Positions 33,996 through 41,756 of a stretch of DNA of 58,559 bases are shown here, one piece after another; positions within the stretch are counted from its first letter, which is position 1, and the number at the start of each line of letters is the position of its first letter. Made by a program: the position numbers and the translations under genes. The stretch covers positions 1 through 58,559 of the forward strand of contig NZ_FMTE01000002.1 of the NCBI RefSeq assembly GCF_900099615.1, given 5' to 3'. Below the pieces are notes generated by a model. It was not told the origin of the DNA, did no database searches, and saw only the letters and a program-made list of their open reading frames with translations. The DNA is from Borreliella japonica. GTDB taxonomy: Bacteria; Spirochaetota; Spirochaetia; Borreliales; Borreliaceae.

Positions 33996-34782
33996 AATGA
34001 ATAAGAAAATATTAACACTGCTAATATTTATTTTAAGTATTTCATCATCAGGACTAATGTTATCCAAATCAATCACTAAAAAAGCCAAATACAAAATCAT
34101 TAGAGGTTATTTTGTAAATAGCAATTATGTTCTAGTGAAAATTGAAAATAAAGATCTAAAGTTCACCATATCAGAGCCTATTTACGACAAAAAGCTAAAT
34201 AATTATTATTTTAAAGGACAAACAACAAGCCATTTCTTAATTTCTAACAATGTTGACATTGCGATCAACACAAGTCCATACGAAGTTAAACAAAACATAT
34301 TTTTTCCAAAAGGACTATACATATATAATAAAAAAATGATTTCAAAACAAATACCCAACTATGGAGAGATTACAATAAAACAAAATAAAATTGTATTAAA
34401 TCCCGTAGAAGACGAAATAAAAACCTCTGATTATGGATTTAGCGGATTTTTTGTTTTAATCAAAAACGGAAATTATAAAAAAAACTTCAAAGAAACAAAA
34501 CACCCAAGAACAATAATAGGAACTGATAAAAATAACAAGTATTTATTTCTTGCTACAATAGAAGGAAGAGGGGTAAATAATAGCAAAGGGGCTTCTCTTA
34601 ATGAAACTATTGATTTTGCATTAAGTTATGGCATGACTAACGCCATTAATCTAGATGGGGGGGGCTCAAGCACTCTTGTTGTAAAATCAAATAACGCTCC
34701 TCACAAATTAAACTTTACTGCAAACATTTTTGGAAAGGAAAGATCTGTACCATTTCATTTAGGAATAAAACTTCCTAATTAA
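33988..34782 (+). CDS. Secreted NAGPA-type phosphodiester glycosidase
   Basis: 264 aa with an N-terminal signal/anchor (KKILTLLIFILSIS). The C-terminal half carries the hallmark of the phosphodiester glycosidase (NAGPA/DUF2233) family: HPRTIIGTD, ATIEGRG, a Lys-Gly-Ala-Ser-Leu helix start and the invariant NLDGGGSSTLV. Members remove sugars linked through phosphodiesters; bacterial targets include cell-wall or exopolysaccharide components. The substrate here is unknown. Starts at ATG 33988 inside the end of the preceding gene; ATG 33997 is an alternative. The stop overlaps the stop of the convergent barrel gene by 8 bases. Confidence 0.85.
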   Translation: MNEMNKKILTLLIFILSISSSGLMLSKSITKKAKYKIIRGYFVNSNYVLVKIENKDLKFTISEPIYDKKLNNYYFKGQTTSHFLISNNVDIAINTSPYEVKQNIFFPKGLYIYNKKMISKQIPNYGEITIKQNKIVLNPVEDEIKTSDYGFSGFFVLIKNGNYKKNFKETKHPRTIIGTDKNNKYLFLATIEGRGVNNSKGASLNETIDFALSYGMTNAINLDGGGSSTLVVKSNNAPHKLNFTANIFGKERSVPFHLGIKLPN

Positions 34783-35320
34783 AAAACTTCCAACCAATAT
34801 TAAATCCAAGCATAATCTCAGTTGTTAACCCAGAAAAATTTTTATAATCAGAAAATGGAGAGATAGAAAGCACAAACAAAGGCCTAATGTATAAACCCTC
34901 AAAATCCGGAATAAAAAAATCAGCAGCAAGCCCCATGCTTAAAAAAAAGAGATTGTGGTTGTTAGAATTTAAATCAACGGCATATTTAAACCCAATCAAT
35001 GGAAAAAGCATTCTAATCTGTTCTTTAAAAATCATTGGATATGTTCCATAAAGTCCAAAAGAGAAATATCTTCCATTATTAGTAGTAACAAAAGCCTCTT
35101 TGTAAGACATTTCAAAAAGTACATAATTTGCATCAAAAAATAAATTAAAATTAATTCCATGATCTGACCTAGTAAAATTTGGAGCAAATTTAGTGGAACT
35201 TGTTTTATCAGTATAATTGGTAAATTGATAAGAAAAACCTCCGCCAAAAGAAAGTGGATAAGAAACAATTAAATTATTAGAAGAGATGAGAAATAAAATA
35301 AAAAAAAGATATTTCTTCAT
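34775..35320 (-). CDS. Small outer-membrane beta-barrel protein
   Basis: 181 aa from the ATG at 35320, which has AAGGA 6 bases upstream (a TTG six bases earlier is less likely). The signal peptide MKKYLFFILFLISSNNLIVS is followed by alternating hydrophobic strands with aromatic residues (FGGGFSYQFTNY, FSFGLYGTYPMIF, ADFFIPDF, GLYIRPLFVLSISPF) and ends GWKFFN, as expected for an eight- to ten-strand barrel. No family recognised beyond that. It faces the glycosidase gene tail-to-tail with overlapping stops and diverges from the SH3-like lipoprotein gene. Confidence 0.75.
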   Translation of the reverse strand: MKKYLFFILFLISSNNLIVSYPLSFGGGFSYQFTNYTDKTSSTKFAPNFTRSDHGINFNLFFDANYVLFEMSYKEAFVTTNNGRYFSFGLYGTYPMIFKEQIRMLFPLIGFKYAVDLNSNNHNLFFLSMGLAADFFIPDFEGLYIRPLFVLSISPFSDYKNFSGLTTEIMLGFNIGWKFFN

Positions 35321-35400
35321 TAACAATCCTTAAAAATTCTAAAAAATACTATATTATTATAGTAACATACTAAAGTAGTATATAAAAAATCAAGGAAATT
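35321..35400. promoter_or_regulatory. Divergent control region of the barrel gene and the SH3-like lipoprotein
   Basis: On the minus strand TATAAT lies at 35361-35356, upstream of the barrel gene. On the plus strand TATAAA at 35381-35386 precedes the lipoprotein gene, whose ribosome site AAGGA is at 35392-35396. Neither has a convincing -35. Confidence 0.35.
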
Positions 35401-35772
35401 ATGAATACAAAAATATTATATTTATTATCCTTAATTCTTTTAACTTGCAATAAAAATAATAAAACTCCTCTCATTCAAAAATTGAACTTGCCCAAAAGCA
35501 GCATTCTTGGGTTTAGCAATAAAGTAGGTATAATAATAAAAGACTATGCTTTTCTTACCAAAAGCACTAAGAAAAATAACGAATTAGATTATGATTACGC
35601 AATTCTACTTAGAAAAAATGAAGTTGTAAAAATTGAAAAAATACTAGAAAAAACAGAACGCTATGGAATTGAAGGAAATTGGATCCTAGTCAATTACAAG
35701 GGAACTAAAAGCTACATCTTTAGCAAAGACATAAACATAGTTAACAATCTAATAATTGAACATTCTAAATAA
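35401..35772 (+). CDS. Small lipoprotein with an SH3-like domain
   Basis: 123 aa. The lipoprotein signal ends LLTC (Cys16). Residues of about 35-115 have the spacing of a bacterial SH3 domain: GIIIKDYAFLTKS, then AILLRKNEVVKIEKI, then NWILVNYKGTKSYIFSKDI, i.e. the strand order around a WVxVxYxGxxGWV-like core, though the invariant Gly-Trp is changed to Ser-Tyr. Such domains usually bind peptidoglycan or partner proteins. The assignment is by pattern only. Ends 42 bases before the convergent small ribosomal protein gene. Confidence 0.65.
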   Translation: MNTKILYLLSLILLTCNKNNKTPLIQKLNLPKSSILGFSNKVGIIIKDYAFLTKSTKKNNELDYDYAILLRKNEVVKIEKILEKTERYGIEGNWILVNYKGTKSYIFSKDINIVNNLIIEHSK

Positions 35773-35814
35773 CCTTGCTACACAACCGGAAAAAAGTCCG
35801 ATCAATGCAACAAA

Positions 35815-35910
35815 TTACTTATTTTTTTTCTTATGTCTATTTTTCCTTCTTTTTTTCTTCCTTTTATGAGTAGAAATTTTTTTTAATTTTCTTTTTCTTC
35901 CGCAAGGCAC
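35815..35910 (-). CDS. Small ribosomal subunit protein bS22 (mS38/AURKAIP1-like), 31 codons
   Basis: A very short frame of 31 codons begins with GTG at 35910 and ends with TAA at 35817-35815. The product starts MPCGRKRKLKKISTHKR and continues KKKRRKNRHKKK, which is the signature of the AURKAIP1/COX24 domain proteins of Bacteroidetes and of mitochondrial mS38. Its ribosome site AAGGAG lies in the last codons of miaA, 9 bases before the GTG; the miaA stop is only 3 bases upstream, so the pair is coupled. From memory, the cryo-EM structure of the B. burgdorferi ribosome revealed an unannotated protein named bS22; this frame fits it. The protein would sit at the 30S decoding-side rRNA. A short imperfect hairpin with a 4-bp CGGA/TCCG core follows (about 35783-35802). 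Confidence 0.85.
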   Translation of the reverse strand: MPCGRKRKLKKISTHKRKKKRRKNRHKKKNK

Positions 35911-35913
35911 TCC

Positions 35914-36855
35914 TTAAATCTCCTTATCAACTTTAAAAATTAAATTCAAAATGTCATTTAAATCATCCTCTGGATGAAGCCATAAAACATCAGAAATCTT
36001 AGCAAAAAAAGTCATTTGTCTTTTTGCATACAAAACCGAATTTTTGTTTATCAAATTTATTATATCATTTAAACCATAACAAGGTCTACTTTTCCATAAT
36101 AAAAACTCATTATAGCCTATCCCTTTAAAAGCTGGAGTATTTTCATTGTAACCCTTACTAAACAAACCTTTAATCTCAGAGAGTAATCCACTATTGAGCA
36201 TTTCATTAATTCTTATTGATATTCTAGTTTTCAAATCTTCAAAAGATCTTTTAAGACCTATAATCATAATATTTTTAAATTCCTTATTTTGTTTTTTTTG
36301 AAATTGACTAATAGGAATTCCTGTTTGATAGTAAACCTCAAGGGACCTTTTAATACGATAAATATCATTCTTATTTAACATATTAAATCTGATAGGATCT
36401 ACGTTTTTCAATTCTTTCAAAAGATAGGATTTGCCTTTAAGGTCTAAAAGATTGTTCACATAAATTCTTATTTTAGAAGTAACCATGGGTGTTAAAGGAA
36501 ATCCATCCTTTAAATGCTTAAAATAAAAAGCAGTACCTCCTACAAATATAGGAATTTTTTTTTTCTGTCTTATTTCTTTTACTATTCTCAAAGCTTGCTC
36601 GTAAAAAATTCCAAGATTGTATTCTTCCTCTGGATCTAAAAAATCTACTAAATGATGCTTTATATGTTTCATCAAATTTTTACTTGGTTTTGAAGAAGCT
36701 ACATTGAACTCTTTGTATACTTGAATAGAGTCAACATTAATAATTTCTGCTTTATTTCTTGGAAAATGAAACAAAATATTGCTTTTGCCTACAGCGGTAG
36801 GACCAAAAATAAAAACTATCCTATCTTCCTTCAATTGAATAGCTAAATTTACCAC
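35914..36855 (-). CDS. miaA: tRNA dimethylallyltransferase
   Basis: Adds the isopentenyl group to A37 of tRNAs that read UNN codons. 313 aa if begun at GTG 36855; a TTG at 36834 (306 aa) is an alternative, since neither has a clear ribosome site. P-loop GPTAVGKS (18-25), DSIQVYK, the GGTAFYFK motif, and the [11 protein letters not shown] region match the family. The N-terminus overlaps the rpoZ-like gene by 35 bases (or 14 for the short form). The last codons contain the ribosome site of the bS22 gene. Confidence 0.93.
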   Translation of the reverse strand: MVNLAIQLKEDRIVFIFGPTAVGKSNILFHFPRNKAEIINVDSIQVYKEFNVASSKPSKNLMKHIKHHLVDFLDPEEEYNLGIFYEQALRIVKEIRQKKKIPIFVGGTAFYFKHLKDGFPLTPMVTSKIRIYVNNLLDLKGKSYLLKELKNVDPIRFNMLNKNDIYRIKRSLEVYYQTGIPISQFQKKQNKEFKNIMIIGLKRSFEDLKTRISIRINEMLNSGLLSEIKGLFSKGYNENTPAFKGIGYNEFLLWKSRPCYGLNDIINLINKNSVLYAKRQMTFFAKISDVLWLHPEDDLNDILNLIFKVDKEI

Positions 36856-37021
36856 TCAAAACGTCATTAAAAGCTTGTCCTAATATTTTATCATCAAACA
36901 TAGCATGCTCTGCTAAAGAAATATTGTCTATGATTTGCTCTGTGCGAATTATAGTAGCAGCAACAAGTTCATAAAAATTTCCATCAAAGTCTTGTATTTT
37001 TTTTAAAGGCACTTTAGTCAT
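36821..37021 (-). CDS. rpoZ: RNA polymerase omega-like subunit
   Basis: 66 aa. The pattern VPLKKIQ...[17 protein letters not shown] (N15, Y17-E-L-V, R26, Q29) followed by a helix with [18 protein letters not shown] corresponds to the omega/RPB6 core: asparagine, tyrosine-glutamate-leucine-valine, arginine, glutamine, then Asp-Lys and an alanine helix ending in a Gly-Lys. Omega chaperones beta-prime in RNA polymerase assembly. It has a strong AAGGAG site 5 bases before its ATG at 37021. Located between the CMK-like gene and miaA; in many bacteria rpoZ likewise lies near a nucleotide kinase (gmk) and a yicC gene, which supports the call. Confidence 0.75.
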   Translation of the reverse strand: MTKVPLKKIQDFDGNFYELVAATIIRTEQIIDNISLAEHAMFDDKILGQAFNDVLSGKFSYSIEGR

Positions 37022-37068
37022 TTAATCTCCTTACAAGCTAAACATATTAAAATATGAAATCGGTTTAG

Positions 37069-37605
37069 CTAATTTTTTAAGTTTCTTTTATCAATTTCAT
37101 CTCTAATTAATTTAAAAACTTCATTTGAATTAATATTTGTAACATCAATCACTAAATCGGTTTCCGAAGAATAATCATCAATATCTATATTGTAAATATC
37201 TAAATATCTTTTTTTATCATTTTCATCTCTATTGAAAGTACTATTCAAAACATCAGAATACATGCCCCCTTCTCTAGTCATTATTCTCTCGGCCCTAACT
37301 TCCATTTTAGCATAAAGATATATTTTTAAATCAGCACTCTTAGAAATCCAAATAGCAAGACGAGAAGCAAGCACTGTATTATTTTTTTCAGAAAGTACGG
37401 TCAATCTCTTATCAAGATACCTATCCCAATAATAATCATCTCTTCCTATTACCTCTTTCTCATAAAACTCCGAAAAAGGAATATTATGCTCCCTTGCAAT
37501 ATCATGAAAAGTGTAATTAATAAACTCAAGACCGTAATGTTTTGCAATCATACTACTTACAGTAGTATTGCCACAACCACTCTTACCAGAAAGTGCTATT
37601 TTCAT
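37069..37605 (-). CDS. Cytidylate kinase-like P-loop protein with altered Walker A
   Basis: 178 aa. The C-terminal part (NRDENDKKRYLDIYNIDIDD then DLVIDVTN) matches the archaeal-type cytidylate kinase pattern, and MTREGG-type basic residues are present. The Walker A reads SGKSGCGNTT (6-15): the lysine expected at residue 13 is Asn, and the only loop lysine is at position 8. Start ATG 37605 overlaps the yicC stop by 4 bases (ATGA). It may be a pseudoenzyme or a nucleotide-binding protein with a shifted lysine. Its position between yicC and rpoZ is where gmk stands in other bacteria, so a guanylate-kinase-like role is a further possibility by context only. Confidence 0.8.
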   Translation of the reverse strand: MKIALSGKSGCGNTTVSSMIAKHYGLEFINYTFHDIAREHNIPFSEFYEKEVIGRDDYYWDRYLDKRLTVLSEKNNTVLASRLAIWISKSADLKIYLYAKMEVRAERIMTREGGMYSDVLNSTFNRDENDKKRYLDIYNIDIDDYSSETDLVIDVTNINSNEVFKLIRDEIDKRNLKN

Positions 37606-38468
37606 TCAACATTCCTTATTTGCTCTTTTATTTTTTCTAAATTTAACTTCATATTCAAAATCAAATTTTTAATATCAAGATCAACAGCCTTATTACTCAT
37701 AGTTGTTATCTCTCTATGCATTTCTTGAGAAATAAATTCAAGAACTTTGCCACATATCTCATATTCAAGATTTTTATAAAAAGTTTCTATATGAGAATCT
37801 AAACGTATGATCTCTTCATTAATGTCTAGACGAATTGCCATTTTAGCCGCCTCTTCTGCAATACTTATATCTCTAAACTCATCCATTAATTTAGAGATAT
37901 TTTCTTTAATGCTTGCAAATAATCTGACATTTATATCATTACAAGCCTCCTTAACGATTTTAAGATCTTGCTCTATTAGCACAAGGGTTGACACTATGTC
38001 CGATTTAGTATTTTCTCCTTCAAAACTTCTCCCATTATTGTAATGAAATAAAGTTTCCTCTAAAACACCCTTAAACAACCCATAAATCTCTTCTTGATGC
38101 TCACTATCCTCATCTATTATCAAAGCTCCTTTTAATGATAAAAAATCGCCTAAACTTAGTTCGTTCTTAATATTAAGATCAGTATGTGACAAAGAATTTC
38201 TAAGCTTAGAAATAGCCTCAATATAATTAGGATTAACTGTAAAATTCATACGGGGAACCAATTCTTTATATCCTACATTTAAAAAAACATTGCCTCTGCT
38301 AATATATTTTGAAATCAAATTTCTTATATCAAGATCATAACCAGAAAAAATTTCTGGTAACCTAAGTTTAAATTCTAAAAATTTTCCATTATAAGATTTC
38401 AAATTAACACTAAACATATAGTTACCAATTATCTTTTCCAAATAAAAAAATCCCGTCATACTTTTCAC
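37602..38468 (-). CDS. yicC: YicC-family endoribonuclease
   Basis: 288 aa. Opens (GTG) KSMTGF, the invariant YicC N-terminus, and ends with the DUF1732 region (a stretch with RLDINEEIIRLDSHIE and a helix QEMHREITTMSNKA). YicC proteins have recently been described as RNases acting on small RNAs and mRNA. GTG at 38468 is preceded by AAGGG about 7 bases upstream. Ten bases separate it from murC, and the next gene starts within its stop codon, so it is mid-operon. Confidence 0.92.
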   Translation of the reverse strand: MKSMTGFFYLEKIIGNYMFSVNLKSYNGKFLEFKLRLPEIFSGYDLDIRNLISKYISRGNVFLNVGYKELVPRMNFTVNPNYIEAISKLRNSLSHTDLNIKNELSLGDFLSLKGALIIDEDSEHQEEIYGLFKGVLEETLFHYNNGRSFEGENTKSDIVSTLVLIEQDLKIVKEACNDINVRLFASIKENISKLMDEFRDISIAEEAAKMAIRLDINEEIIRLDSHIETFYKNLEYEICGKVLEFISQEMHREITTMSNKAVDLDIKNLILNMKLNLEKIKEQIRNVE

Positions 38469-38478
38469 TATGATACCC

Positions 38479-39891
38479 TTACAGAAAATCGTGTAAAATA
38501 AAATTATTTCCAGCGCCCATTGTAATAAACAAATCTCCTGATATTAATAAATTTTTTATAAATTTAACAGAATCTTTGATATTTTTAAAAAAATAAGTGT
38601 TTCTATTTATTTTTTTAATATCTAAAAACAATTTAACAGAAAGTTCATCTGAATTAAAATTCTCCCTATTAGAAAGATATATATTGTGCAAAATTAGTAC
38701 ATCAGCAACACTCAGAACTTCAACAAAATCATCAAAAAATTCTTTTGTTCTCGTGAAAGTATGGGGCATAAAATTCAAAATTATACGCTTGTTTTTATAA
38801 AAATTTTTAATGCCAAAAAGCGTATCTCTAATTTCCCTGGGATGGTGAGCATAATCGTCCATGTAAATCACTCCCTTTTCTTCTTTAATAACTTCAGCTC
38901 TTCTTTTTATACCACTATAATTTTTTGCAACTCTCTTAACTGCTTCTTCAAAATCAAAAATTGATTTTCCATTACTTTCTAAAAAAAGATTTAAAGCTAA
39001 AAGCGATGCCGAAAAATTTAATACATTATGAAATAAAACGGTCTTAAGTTCAATATTGTACAAGCCTAAAAAAGAAAAACAAAAATATTCATTCTTAACT
39101 GCAATACTACTTATTTGAAAATCTGAATCTGATAAATCTCTAGATCCAAAACTAAAAATATTTATATCTTTTCTGTTGATTTTCCTTTTAATTTTAAGCA
39201 AATTATTATCATCGGAATTGATTATCAATATTCCATTTTCCTTCAAATTATTGATATATTGTAAAAAAGCGTCTTCAAGAACCTCATAATTTTTAAAAAA
39301 ATCAACATGCTCATAGTCAACATTGGTTAAAATGAGCATATTAGGACTAAAATGCAAAAAATGTTTTTTATACTCACAAGTCTCAACAATAAAAATGTTG
39401 CTAATACCAGATATTGAAGAATTATCTCCAAAATCTTTAACACTTGACCCCACAATAACATTGGGATTTAATCCTAATTTATTAAAAAGAATACCTAAAA
39501 ACGCGGTAGTGGTGGTTTTACCGTGAGAACCTGCAATTCCAATGCTATAGTACTTTTTAGAAAGCTCGCCAAGAACCTCAGGATAAGATAAAATAGGTAT
39601 ATTTAATTCTTTTGCTTCAAGCAAAATTTGTAAATTATTCTTATCATAAGCTGAAGAATATACTATTAAATCAAAAGACCTATTAAGGTCTTTTAATGAA
39701 AACTCATAAATATTTTCGTAATAAGATATTTTATTACGACTTAAAACCTCGTCAGTATGAAATTTATCAGGAACATCTACCCCTTCTACATAATACCCTT
39801 TTAAATTTAAAAAACAAGCCAGAGAACAAACTCCACTTCCCTTTATTCCTACAAAAAAAATATTATTCAAACTGTCAAAATCAACTTTCAT
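38479..39891 (-). CDS. murC: UDP-N-acetylmuramate--L-alanine ligase
   Basis: Adds the first amino acid to UDP-MurNAc in cytoplasmic peptidoglycan synthesis. 470 aa: N-terminal UDP-binding loop GIKGSGVCSLA (15-25), ATP loop GSHGKTTT (121-128), central residues up to SGIKRRAEV and YMDDYAHHPREI. The ATG at 39891 overlaps the end of the preceding gene by 11 bases. No neighbouring mur genes; it shares a transcript with RNA-modifying and unknown genes. Confidence 0.95.
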   Translation of the reverse strand: MKVDFDSLNNIFFVGIKGSGVCSLACFLNLKGYYVEGVDVPDKFHTDEVLSRNKISYYENIYEFSLKDLNRSFDLIVYSSAYDKNNLQILLEAKELNIPILSYPEVLGELSKKYYSIGIAGSHGKTTTTAFLGILFNKLGLNPNVIVGSSVKDFGDNSSISGISNIFIVETCEYKKHFLHFSPNMLILTNVDYEHVDFFKNYEVLEDAFLQYINNLKENGILIINSDDNNLLKIKRKINRKDINIFSFGSRDLSDSDFQISSIAVKNEYFCFSFLGLYNIELKTVLFHNVLNFSASLLALNLFLESNGKSIFDFEEAVKRVAKNYSGIKRRAEVIKEEKGVIYMDDYAHHPREIRDTLFGIKNFYKNKRIILNFMPHTFTRTKEFFDDFVEVLSVADVLILHNIYLSNRENFNSDELSVKLFLDIKKINRNTYFFKNIKDSVKFIKNLLISGDLFITMGAGNNFILHDFL

Positions 39892-40780
39892 AGCTCTCTT
39901 CTAAATAATCTTTTTTGTCATAAAATTTATGTATAACTATGTCAATAGATAATATATTAATTATTGTATACTTAAGTACGTTCGTAATAATATAAGTTCT
40001 AAGCATTTCTGTATTATTAAGCAGGTTATTTCCAAGAGGGATATTTAAAAAAAGCTTAAAAAGGTAATTAGTTCCATCTTTTTTTATTTTAAGATCACAA
40101 ACAATATAACTTCTATCATACTCAGAAACACAATGTTCAATAATTTGCCTTACGGCTCTCTTAGAAATAGATAAAACCCCTTCTTCATAAAAATGGGGCC
40201 TTACAACAGATCTAATATAATTTTTCTTCTTAGTAAAAAACCATCCACTTTTAAAAAAAACTTTAATTGGGTTTAATAGCAAATTAGGTCTAACAGACGT
40301 TATTTCAAAAGCAGCTGCTGGTACAACATGCTCCCCCATTTGCCTTGAAATCTTTGCTTTTTCTATCTCTTGCCTAGTTGAAACATCTGTTATGTAAATA
40401 ACCTTAAAAACATTCGGCAACAAAAGCCTTGAAATTATTTTATCTATCATTTTAAGGCTTGTTCCTAATATTAATATTTTATTAAATTCTTCTCTTCCGA
40501 GAACTTCAAGCATTTCAGTGCAATGAGCATCATCTTCAAATACAGATCGCTTTACTGCTCTAAAAACATTATCTTCAAACTTAGCAGAACTTCCAGCAAT
40601 AATTTTCATGCTTTTGATTAACACACCATCATCAATTATTAACGGTATTGAATATTTATCTGCTACCAAATGCGATCTAAAGCTTTTACCAGTTCCAGCA
40701 GATCCCACCAATGCATACACTTTAACTCTAACAAATTTATGCTTAATACTAGTTGCAAAGTTCCTGACCTTGCTTAACAT
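39881..40780 (-). CDS. P-loop protein with Asp23/Gls24-like C-terminal domain
   Basis: 299 aa from the ATG at 40780; TTG 40831, ATG 40828 or ATG 40822 would overlap the pseudouridine synthase gene, and none of the four has a ribosome site. The N-terminal part carries VYALVGSAGTGKSFRS, IDDGVLIKS, AGSSAK and ILGTSLKMID, the pattern of an uncharacterised P-loop family I recall from Firmicutes. The C-terminal part, starting at EEGVLSISKRAVRQIIEHC, has the GxIxISxxAI spacing of Asp23/Gls24 (alkaline-shock) domains. I can name no function. Overlaps murC by 11 bases. Confidence 0.75.
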   Translation of the reverse strand: MLSKVRNFATSIKHKFVRVKVYALVGSAGTGKSFRSHLVADKYSIPLIIDDGVLIKSMKIIAGSSAKFEDNVFRAVKRSVFEDDAHCTEMLEVLGREEFNKILILGTSLKMIDKIISRLLLPNVFKVIYITDVSTRQEIEKAKISRQMGEHVVPAAAFEITSVRPNLLLNPIKVFFKSGWFFTKKKNYIRSVVRPHFYEEGVLSISKRAVRQIIEHCVSEYDRSYIVCDLKIKKDGTNYLFKLFLNIPLGNNLLNNTEMLRTYIITNVLKYTIINILSIDIVIHKFYDKKDYLEESYES

Positions 40781-40796
40781 TTTTTTTAAAAAAAAA

Positions 40797-41744
40797 TTAC
40801 TTGAAAAATTCTGAAAATTCATAAACATCAAAAATATCTTTTACTTGCTTTAAAAATTCTAAACTAGGCTTAGCATAAAATTCATTCTTTTTAAAGAATG
40901 TTTCATTAAATTTTACCAAAAAAGAGTGTAAAAAGTAATCACTTTTCTTGAATTTATCATAATATTTTTTGTCATTAATTAAAGGATGATTGTTAAACGA
41001 ACATTGAGACCTTATTTGGTGAGTAAAACCCGTTTCAATAATAACTTCAGCAAGAGTAGCTTTCTTGCAAGACAATATTGGATTAACCTTTGTAATTGCA
41101 TTAATATACTCTTTATCTTCTAAAACAAAAGTTTTTCTCAGTCTTTTATTTCTAAATAAATGATTTTTATAAACAACAGTTGACTTAACTTCGCCCATAA
41201 GTATTGCAAAATATTTTTTAGTTATAGAACCACTGCTAAATGCTTCACTTAGCTTTCTTGCAGTATTTATATTTTTCGCAAAAATAATAATACCAGAGGT
41301 ATTTCTGTCAAGCCTGTGAACTGCTGAAGGCTTGAAGCTTAGAGATCTTAAATTTTCCCTTAAAAGATAAGCATTCACTAAAAAATCAAGAGAGTTTCTG
41401 CCTCCATGAACCAAAATACCTCTTTGCTTATCCACAACAAGTAAATCATCGTCCTCATAAATTATTCTTTTTTGAATACATTGAAAATCAATATTGCTTT
41501 TATAAAATTCATCCATAGTTAAGTTCAAACTTTGAGCTAAAGATTTATACAAATAAATTTTATCACCTTTACAAACTCTACATGAAAAATGTGGTTTTAG
41601 ACCATTAAGCCTAATATCACCCTTTCTAATATGTTTTATTATCCTGAATTTAGGCAAATTCAAAATTTTAATTAAAATTGAATCTAATCGCTTACCATTA
41701 TCGTTAGCAAGAATTTCTAAAAAAATATACTTATCCAAACGCAA
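40797..41744 (-). CDS. RluA-family rRNA pseudouridine synthase
   Basis: 315 aa. Residues of about 15-70 form an S4 RNA-binding domain (KRLDSILIKIL, KGDIRLNG). The catalytic loop HRLDRNTSG at 143-151 places the nucleophile at Asp146, and later residues (EVIIETGFTHQIRSQC) match the RluA/RluC/RluD family. Which uridine it modifies cannot be read from the motifs; RluC- or RluD-like target in 23S rRNA is likely. Start is TTG at 41744, ten bases after AGGA in the end of panF. The gene overlaps upstream alternatives of the next gene. Confidence 0.9.
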   Translation of the reverse strand: MRLDKYIFLEILANDNGKRLDSILIKILNLPKFRIIKHIRKGDIRLNGLKPHFSCRVCKGDKIYLYKSLAQSLNLTMDEFYKSNIDFQCIQKRIIYEDDDLLVVDKQRGILVHGGRNSLDFLVNAYLLRENLRSLSFKPSAVHRLDRNTSGIIIFAKNINTARKLSEAFSSGSITKKYFAILMGEVKSTVVYKNHLFRNKRLRKTFVLEDKEYINAITKVNPILSCKKATLAEVIIETGFTHQIRSQCSFNNHPLINDKKYYDKFKKSDYFLHSFLVKFNETFFKKNEFYAKPSLEFLKQVKDIFDVYEFSEFFK

Positions 41745-41756
41745 GAAATAATTATC

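Noticed and set aside
35783..35802. Hairpin after the bS22 gene as an efficient terminator
   Set aside because: The stem core is 4 bp and the T-run lies in the loop, not after the stem, so it is not a convincing rho-independent terminator.
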